Position numbers and translations under genes: made by a program
Assembly: GCF_002551815.1 (NCBI RefSeq)
Contig: NZ_NVPR01000054.1
Coordinates: 42,696-78,089 of the forward strand
Direction of reading: 5' to 3'
Length of the DNA: 35,394 bases
Source of the DNA: Bacillus sp. AFS098217
GTDB taxonomy: Bacteria > Bacillota > Bacilli > Bacillales > Bacillaceae_G
The notes under the pieces: generated by a model
The model's input: the letters and a program-made list of their open reading frames with translations, nothing else
What the model was told of the DNA's origin: nothing
The model's database searches: none
In this document: positions 31,347-35,394 of the stretch, one piece after another
Position numbering within the stretch: position 1 is the first letter of the stretch
How the letters are laid out: each line of letters begins with the position of its first letter

Positions 31347-32603
31347 TCACGCTGTTTCGCCCTCATTTCTCAATATTCTTTTTGTTACAATTGCTATTAC
31401 TATCATTATGAAACTTATAAACAATATAGGTAAATAAACTTTTATACTAAAGGTTTCAAACATAAATCCATATATGACCTGCCCTATAGGTGCCATACAT
31501 TGAGCAACTGCTGTAATAATTGCCATGACTTTTCCTAAATTTTCATTTGGTGTTTTTTTTTGCACAACTGTAATAACAAAGATAGAGATAATTGTCATTG
31601 CCATTGCAATAAGGATTGCACACAAGATAAAGAGAATAAACGACGGGTAGTATCCAATTTTAAGAATGAGAGGCATAACGGAAACAGCCATTGGTATAAT
31701 TAAAAGAGCAATGATAAGTAACCACTTATATATTGTGTTCATTTTCATCTTTTTTGCAAAGAAACCGATAGATAAGGCCCCTAAAATTGTAGCAAAATCT
31801 ATAAGCCCCATCCCGATACCATATAATGTGTCGCTACTTTGCATCGTTACCCGTAAAATGATGGGGCCACCGACAACAAAGAGTGGTGTGAGGATTAGGT
31901 TAAGCAATGCCGCAAGGATCATAGCTTTGAAAATATAAGGCTCTCTGACAACATAAGTAAACCCAGCTCTCATGTCTTTTATAATTGTCGGTACAATGTG
32001 CTCATTCTGCTCCCTTTTCACAAATGGTATTTTAATAAACATCTCTAATATTGCCGACAAGAAAAAGGCAATACAACTCATCACAACAAGTACTTTTAAA
32101 CCTACAACACCATACAGTACACCGCCCAAAACAGGAGCCGCTACACTTGACAATGCTTGAACACCATTCACGATACCATTTGCCTGCTCCAATTTTTTTT
32201 CTGTAACGAGCAGCGGAATACTCGCCATAACAACAGGAGTATACATCGCGCTAATAATTGCTAACAAAATCATGACAACGCCGATAAGTATCACAGAAGT
32301 ATTACTGACTGATAATAACAAAAGAAAGCCGAAAATAATAACACTACTTATCATGTCATAGATGACCATCAAATTACGTCGGTTAAATCTATCTGCAATA
32401 GCACCGCCAAGGGGCGCTAACAACAAAGGGACACTCGATATAGCATATAAAATAGCATAAATGTCCGCACGCCCCGTTATATCCAGTACATAGAGTGATA
32501 AAGCAAAACGTAAAAGAGTGGACCCTAAGATAGATACGATTTGCCCAATCACCATGAAGTTAAAATCTTTAGAAAAAGGGTTTATATGGATACTATTTTG
32601 CAT
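31347..32603 (-). CDS. MFS efflux transporter
   Basis: 418 residues with about 12 membrane helices. 'GGAIADRFNRRNLMVIYDM' is the MFS motif A after helix 2. 'FMVIGQIVSILGSTLLRFALSLYVLDITG' in outline and 'PLLLAPLGG' are typical of MefA/BacE-like drug exporters. Proton-driven export of a drug or metabolite is likely; the substrate is unknown. A TetR gene lies 68 bases upstream, and a 17-bp operator lies between the two. The ATG at 32603 follows AAGGTG with an 8-base spacer; the ATG at 32621 lies before that site and has none of its own. Confidence 0.9.
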   Translation of the reverse strand: MQNSIHINPFSKDFNFMVIGQIVSILGSTLLRFALSLYVLDITGRADIYAILYAISSVPLLLAPLGGAIADRFNRRNLMVIYDMISSVIIFGFLLLLSVSNTSVILIGVVMILLAIISAMYTPVVMASIPLLVTEKKLEQANGIVNGVQALSSVAAPVLGGVLYGVVGLKVLVVMSCIAFFLSAILEMFIKIPFVKREQNEHIVPTIIKDMRAGFTYVVREPYIFKAMILAALLNLILTPLFVVGGPIILRVTMQSSDTLYGIGMGLIDFATILGALSIGFFAKKMKMNTIYKWLLIIALLIIPMAVSVMPLILKIGYYPSFILFILCAILIAMAMTIISIFVITVVQKKTPNENLGKVMAIITAVAQCMAPIGQVIYGFMFETFSIKVYLPILFISFIMIVIAIVTKRILRNEGETA

Positions 32604-32630
32604 CGTATACACACCTTCCATCAGGATATA

Positions 32631-32647
32631 AGACCGACTGTCGGTCT
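32631..32647. promoter_or_regulatory. TetR operator ahead of the MFS gene
   Basis: AGACCGACTGTCGGTCT has perfect 8-base arms around a central T and lies 28 bases upstream of the MFS start. A near-identical site precedes the TetR gene itself (33328-33344). Confidence 0.82.
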
Positions 32648-32671
32648 AAAAATTTTTATAAAAAAGTTATT

Positions 32672-33307
32672 TTAAGACTGTCCCGTCAAAATAGCTAGAA
32701 TGTAATCAAAGGTACCTTTTTCAGCTCCAAGAGTGGTTTCCATCATGTTGATGAACGCCTTTGCCTTTTGCATCGCTTCATGAGGCTGCCATTGAAATAA
32801 TCCTTCGTCAAATATGACTTGTGCAGACGCAATTAAAAATTCTATTGTTTCCCGCGGATAAGCGGTTACAAATATTTTTTCATTGATTCCCTGCTCAATT
32901 ACCTCTGTCAAAACAGGTGTTAAGTGTAAAATAGCTTGCACTAAACTTTTTTGATGCATTTCTGCATTATTTGGCCGGTGAAATTGTTCAATCATTTTTT
33001 CTTTATTCCCACCAGCTTTCGGTACTTGTGCTATTAAAATTTGAAACAACTTATCAAGTACAGGGATATTTGAATTTGCAGCAATCTTTTTCGCTGCTGC
33101 TACATCCGCATTTACAATTCTCATAATAATAGCATCCATCACTTCCTCCTTTGATTTGAAATAATGATAAAATGTTCCTTTTGCAATACCAATCTCTCGT
33201 AAAATATCACTTACAGTTGTTTTCGTATACCCTTTAGAAGCAAACAACTTTTCTGCTGCATTCAATATTTCGCTTCTACGCTCTTCATACTCCTTTACAA
33301 CCCTCAT
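32672..33307 (-). CDS. TetR/AcrR-family repressor of the MFS transporter
   Basis: 211 residues. The TetR HTH is 'SEILNAAEKLFASKGYTKTTVSDILREIGIAKGTFYHYFKSKEEVMDAI' in outline (about 12-60), followed by an all-helical effector domain ('QFHRPNNAEMHQKSLVQAIL', 'ETIEFLIASAQVIFDEGL'). Matching operators in front of its own gene and of the MFS gene indicate autoregulation and repression of the transporter, relieved by a transported compound. ATG 33307 follows AAAGGG with a 9-base spacer; the GTG at 33325 contains that site and is unlikely. Confidence 0.9.
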   Translation of the reverse strand: MRVVKEYEERRSEILNAAEKLFASKGYTKTTVSDILREIGIAKGTFYHYFKSKEEVMDAIIMRIVNADVAAAKKIAANSNIPVLDKLFQILIAQVPKAGGNKEKMIEQFHRPNNAEMHQKSLVQAILHLTPVLTEVIEQGINEKIFVTAYPRETIEFLIASAQVIFDEGLFQWQPHEAMQKAKAFINMMETTLGAEKGTFDYILAILTGQS

Positions 33308-33327
33308 AAAAAAAATCCCTTTCACTT

Positions 33328-33344
33328 AGACTGACTGTCGGTCT
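33328..33344. promoter_or_regulatory. TetR operator ahead of its own gene
   Basis: AGACTGACTGTCGGTCT differs by one base from the perfect palindrome at 32631-32647 and lies 20 bases upstream of the TetR start. Confidence 0.8.
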
Positions 33345-33594
33345 AATACAAATATATGTGTATCCTATAAAAAAGTTTCATTCTTATCTATAAATTTTAT
33401 TGCACATCACAAACAGTCGATCACCCTTCCTTTTTTCAATTCTTTGCCTAGCCATTCCATCCCCCTTATTCCAGTCATAAATTAACACTTTTTTCATATT
33501 TCACTAACATATACAACACCTTAATTAAATTATCCTCCCGCTTTAAGGAACGAAAGAATATTTTTTTGCATCTATTCCACCTTTTAGACATGAT
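33345..33594. other. Intergenic region between helicase and TetR genes
   Basis: About 250 bases with no coding signal. It must contain the TetR promoter near the operator. A Pyr-rich stretch (33410-33475) has no recognisable structure. Confidence 0.4.
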
Positions 33595-33595
33595 A

Positions 33596-33634
33596 AAAAA
33601 GTCATTTTCCTTCTTGAAAGGAAAATGACTTTTT
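33596..33634 (-). terminator. Terminator of the RNA helicase gene
   Basis: AAAAAGTCATTTTCC (33596-33610) and GGAAAATGACTTTTT (33620-33634) form a perfect 15-bp stem right after the stop codon. Confidence 0.92.
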
Positions 33635-33635
33635 A

Positions 33636-34946
33636 TTAACGACCTCGTCTTTGCTGCTTTTGCTTTGTACTACTTTGCTTTTTACTTGGTTTATGAAATG
33701 ATTGTTGTTTTGTATTTTTCGACCCTTCACGATTATCTTTTTGACGATATTGACCTGTTTTCTTCGGCTTTTTCATTTGCTGTTTTTGCTTTTCTTCATT
33801 CGCATCATTGTTTTCTTTAACAGGCTGCTCTATCTCTTGTCTTTGCAATGCTCTGCCAATATATTTCTCAATCTCTTTTAAATACACTTCATCTTTTGGT
33901 GCGACGAATGTAATTGCAAGACCTGATTCACCAGCACGTCCAGTTCGGCCAATTCGGTGTATGTAACTCTCTACATCTTCTGGAATGTCATAGTTAAATA
34001 CATGCGTTACGCCTTCTACATCTAATCCACGTGCTGCTACGTCTGTCGCGATTAAATATTGAATTTTCGCATCGCGAAAACTCTTCATCACTCGTTCACG
34101 TTTCCCTTGAGATAAATCGCCATGAAGTTCATCACAATTATAACCGTATCCTTTTAAATCATCATATAATTTACTCGCTCTACGCTTTGTACGACAAAAA
34201 ATAACTGCTAAAAACGGTTGATCTCGGTCCATCACATAACGTAAGGCGTCTTGTTTTGCACGATCCGTTGTTTCAATCACACGTTGTTTTATACTATTTA
34301 CTGTTACTTCTTCGCTTTGAATCTGGATCATCTCAGGCTCTTTCATATAGCGCTTCGCAAGTTTTTTAATATCTTTTGGCATCGTTGCTGAGAATAACAT
34401 CGTTTGTTTACTTTCAGGTGTTTCTTCTAAAATTTCTTCTATATCGTATAAAAACCCGAAATGAAGCATTTGATCCGCTTCATCTAACACAAGCATAGAA
34501 ACATTGGATAATACAATTGTTTCGCGACGTAAATGATCTAATAAACGCCCAGGCGTTGCCACTACAATATGTGTGTTCCCTTTTAGTTTTCTCATTTGCT
34601 GCGCTACATCTTGACCACCATATATCGCAAGAACGTTGATATCGTCTCTATGAACAATCATCTTTTCAATTTCAGTTGTAATTTGCAGTGCTAATTCTCT
34701 AGTTGGTGCCACAATTAAAGCTTGTACATCACTTGATTTAGGATCAATCTTTTCTAAAATTGGCAAGATGAATGCAAGCGTCTTTCCTGTTCCCGTTTTC
34801 GCTTGCCCAATTATATCTTTTCCAGACATGACAACTGGGATTGCTTTCTCTTGAATTGGTGTTGCTTCCGCAATCCCATTTTCACGTAATGTATAATTAA
34901 ACGTTTCACTAATTCCTAACTCTAAAAAGTTTTTCAAACAGATCAC
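33636..34946 (-). CDS. DEAD-box ATP-dependent RNA helicase
   Basis: 436 residues (433 if the TTG at 34937 is used, which starts at the family-typical 'KNFLELGIS'). Motifs in order: Q motif '[10 protein letters not shown]' (28-37), Walker A 'AKTGTGKT' (49-56), 'PTRELA' (81-86), 'TPGRLLD' (131-137), 'DEAD' (155-158), 'SAT' (186-188), 'AVIFCRTK' (247-254), 'TDVAARGLD' (301-309) and 'HRIGRTGR' (330-337). The C-terminal ~65 residues are K/Q/R-rich and disordered, typical of Csh-type helicases in ribosome assembly, RNA decay and cold growth. The specific paralogue cannot be fixed here. The GTG at 34946 has AAGGA 6 bases ahead. Confidence 0.93.
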   Translation of the reverse strand: MICLKNFLELGISETFNYTLRENGIAEATPIQEKAIPVVMSGKDIIGQAKTGTGKTLAFILPILEKIDPKSSDVQALIVAPTRELALQITTEIEKMIVHRDDINVLAIYGGQDVAQQMRKLKGNTHIVVATPGRLLDHLRRETIVLSNVSMLVLDEADQMLHFGFLYDIEEILEETPESKQTMLFSATMPKDIKKLAKRYMKEPEMIQIQSEEVTVNSIKQRVIETTDRAKQDALRYVMDRDQPFLAVIFCRTKRRASKLYDDLKGYGYNCDELHGDLSQGKRERVMKSFRDAKIQYLIATDVAARGLDVEGVTHVFNYDIPEDVESYIHRIGRTGRAGESGLAITFVAPKDEVYLKEIEKYIGRALQRQEIEQPVKENNDANEEKQKQQMKKPKKTGQYRQKDNREGSKNTKQQSFHKPSKKQSSTKQKQQRRGR

Positions 34947-34977
34947 TTCTTTTCCTTATTTTTCACATTGAGTTTTC

Positions 34978-35006
34978 ATTGTACCATTTGTTTCACTAAA
35001 TATGAA
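34978..35006 (-). promoter_or_regulatory. Possible promoter of the helicase gene
   Basis: Minus strand: -35-like TTCATA (35006-35001), 17-base spacer, -10 TACAAT (34983-34978), about 32 bases upstream of the start codon. Confidence 0.45.
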
Positions 35007-35120
35007 AAATAAAAAAATTCTTATCTTCTCTTTTCACACCCACTATGTATGAGTTGAATGAACTCTTTTTGTTTCCACTTTGATTTTAGTCGTGATTGCA
35101 TATTAGAAGGTGACAAATTG

Positions 35121-35170
35121 AACTACTCCCACCTACCTCTACACAAGCTTGAGGTGGCGGGATTCTCCTG
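35121..35170. mobile_element. Possible IS200/IS605-type element end (remnant)
   Basis: The sequence CTACTCCCACCTACC, a short loop, then GAGGTGGCGGGATTCTCC resembles the subterminal hairpin found beside TnpB/OrfB genes of IS605/IS1341-like elements. CCACCT (35129-35134) pairs with AGGTGG (35152-35157). No transposase or TnpB coding sequence is present nearby, so at most an end or solo relic remains. Recognition is from memory of such ends, not from an alignment. Confidence 0.35.
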
Positions 35171-35272
35171 TCTCTATCCTATCTTATCAATAGATCAAAT
35201 ACTAAAGGATACCAAATGCTGGCATAATGAAAGTAATCCTTCTAGCAAAACTACTATTAAAGCTAAGGAATA

Positions 35273-35307
35273 ATAAAATCCCCCACTCAATTTGCGGGAG
35301 ATTTTAT
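35273..35307. terminator. Hairpin near the window end
   Basis: ATAAAATC(c)CCC pairs with GGG(a)GATTTTAT with one mismatch. It has terminator form on either strand; the gene it serves is probably to the right of the window or is the lost mobile element. Confidence 0.5.
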
Positions 35308-35394
35308 CTTGCATATGTTCTAAAAAACAACCTACTATTTCCTCAATTCACTATATAAATCCATTTTCATTTTTCGACATCTAAATCCCTGCTA

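Noticed and set aside
35058-35273. 71-codon plus-strand open frame near the window end
   Set aside because: No ribosome binding site and no family features; it runs through the hairpin that looks like a mobile-element end.
1-35394. CRISPR array, tRNA or rRNA genes, prophage
   Set aside because: No regular direct repeats with spacers, no tRNA-like cloverleaf recognised, and no phage structural or integrase genes in the window.

Overview
The window looks like chromosomal DNA of a Bacillus cereus-group bacterium. It is AT-rich, most genes have strong GGAGG-type ribosome binding sites, and several start at TTG or GTG. It carries a spoIISA toxin gene, a yng-type branched-chain catabolic cluster and many small GNAT, DinB and VOC genes. 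I see no rRNA, tRNA, CRISPR array, prophage or intact insertion sequence. Nearly every gene is on the minus strand. The exception is one plus-strand block (4263-7300) encoding a VanR/VanS-like two-component system and a DacA-like membrane protein.

Layout. 1-3900: a decayed AHSA1/SRPBCC remnant, an intact SRPBCC gene, then a minus-strand run (DUF3885, MTAN-like nucleosidase, NAD(P)-binding protein, double-GNAT acetyltransferase). 3900-7360: an intergenic stretch with a hairpin and a six-copy ATGAA repeat, the two-component system, and a PBP5-family protein in which all three catalytic motifs are altered. 7360-10800: glycosyltransferase 2, DinB, alpha/beta hydrolase, P-loop kinase, GNAT. 10960-19200: a seven-gene catabolic operon (acyl-CoA dehydrogenase, biotin carboxylase, biotin carrier, HMG-CoA lyase, methylglutaconyl-CoA hydratase, carboxyltransferase, acyl-CoA synthetase). 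It could take a leucine-derived acyl-CoA to acetyl-CoA and acetoacetate and then reactivate the acetoacetate. 19200-22680: an ABC exporter, its TetR regulator and a TudS-like DUF523/DUF1722 protein, behind a promoter with a perfect 14-bp operator. 22800-25850: a small unknown protein, a membrane-anchored metallophosphoesterase and PepD. 26170-27430: spoIISA followed by two short paralogous genes that I read as SpoIISB/SpoIISC-type antitoxins. 27500-31350: GpmA, MarR, a four-helix membrane protein, a VOC protein and an XRE regulator with six 29-residue repeats. 31350-33345: an MFS transporter and a TetR regulator with two matching operators. 33600-35394: a DEAD-box RNA helicase and a possible IS200/IS605 end.

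The two most interesting systems are the SpoIIS-type three-gene toxin-antitoxin locus, whose two antitoxin candidates are too short for routine gene calling, and the two-component system paired with an apparently catalytically dead DacA-like protein. The promoter region of that protein carries direct repeats with DNA-helical spacing.
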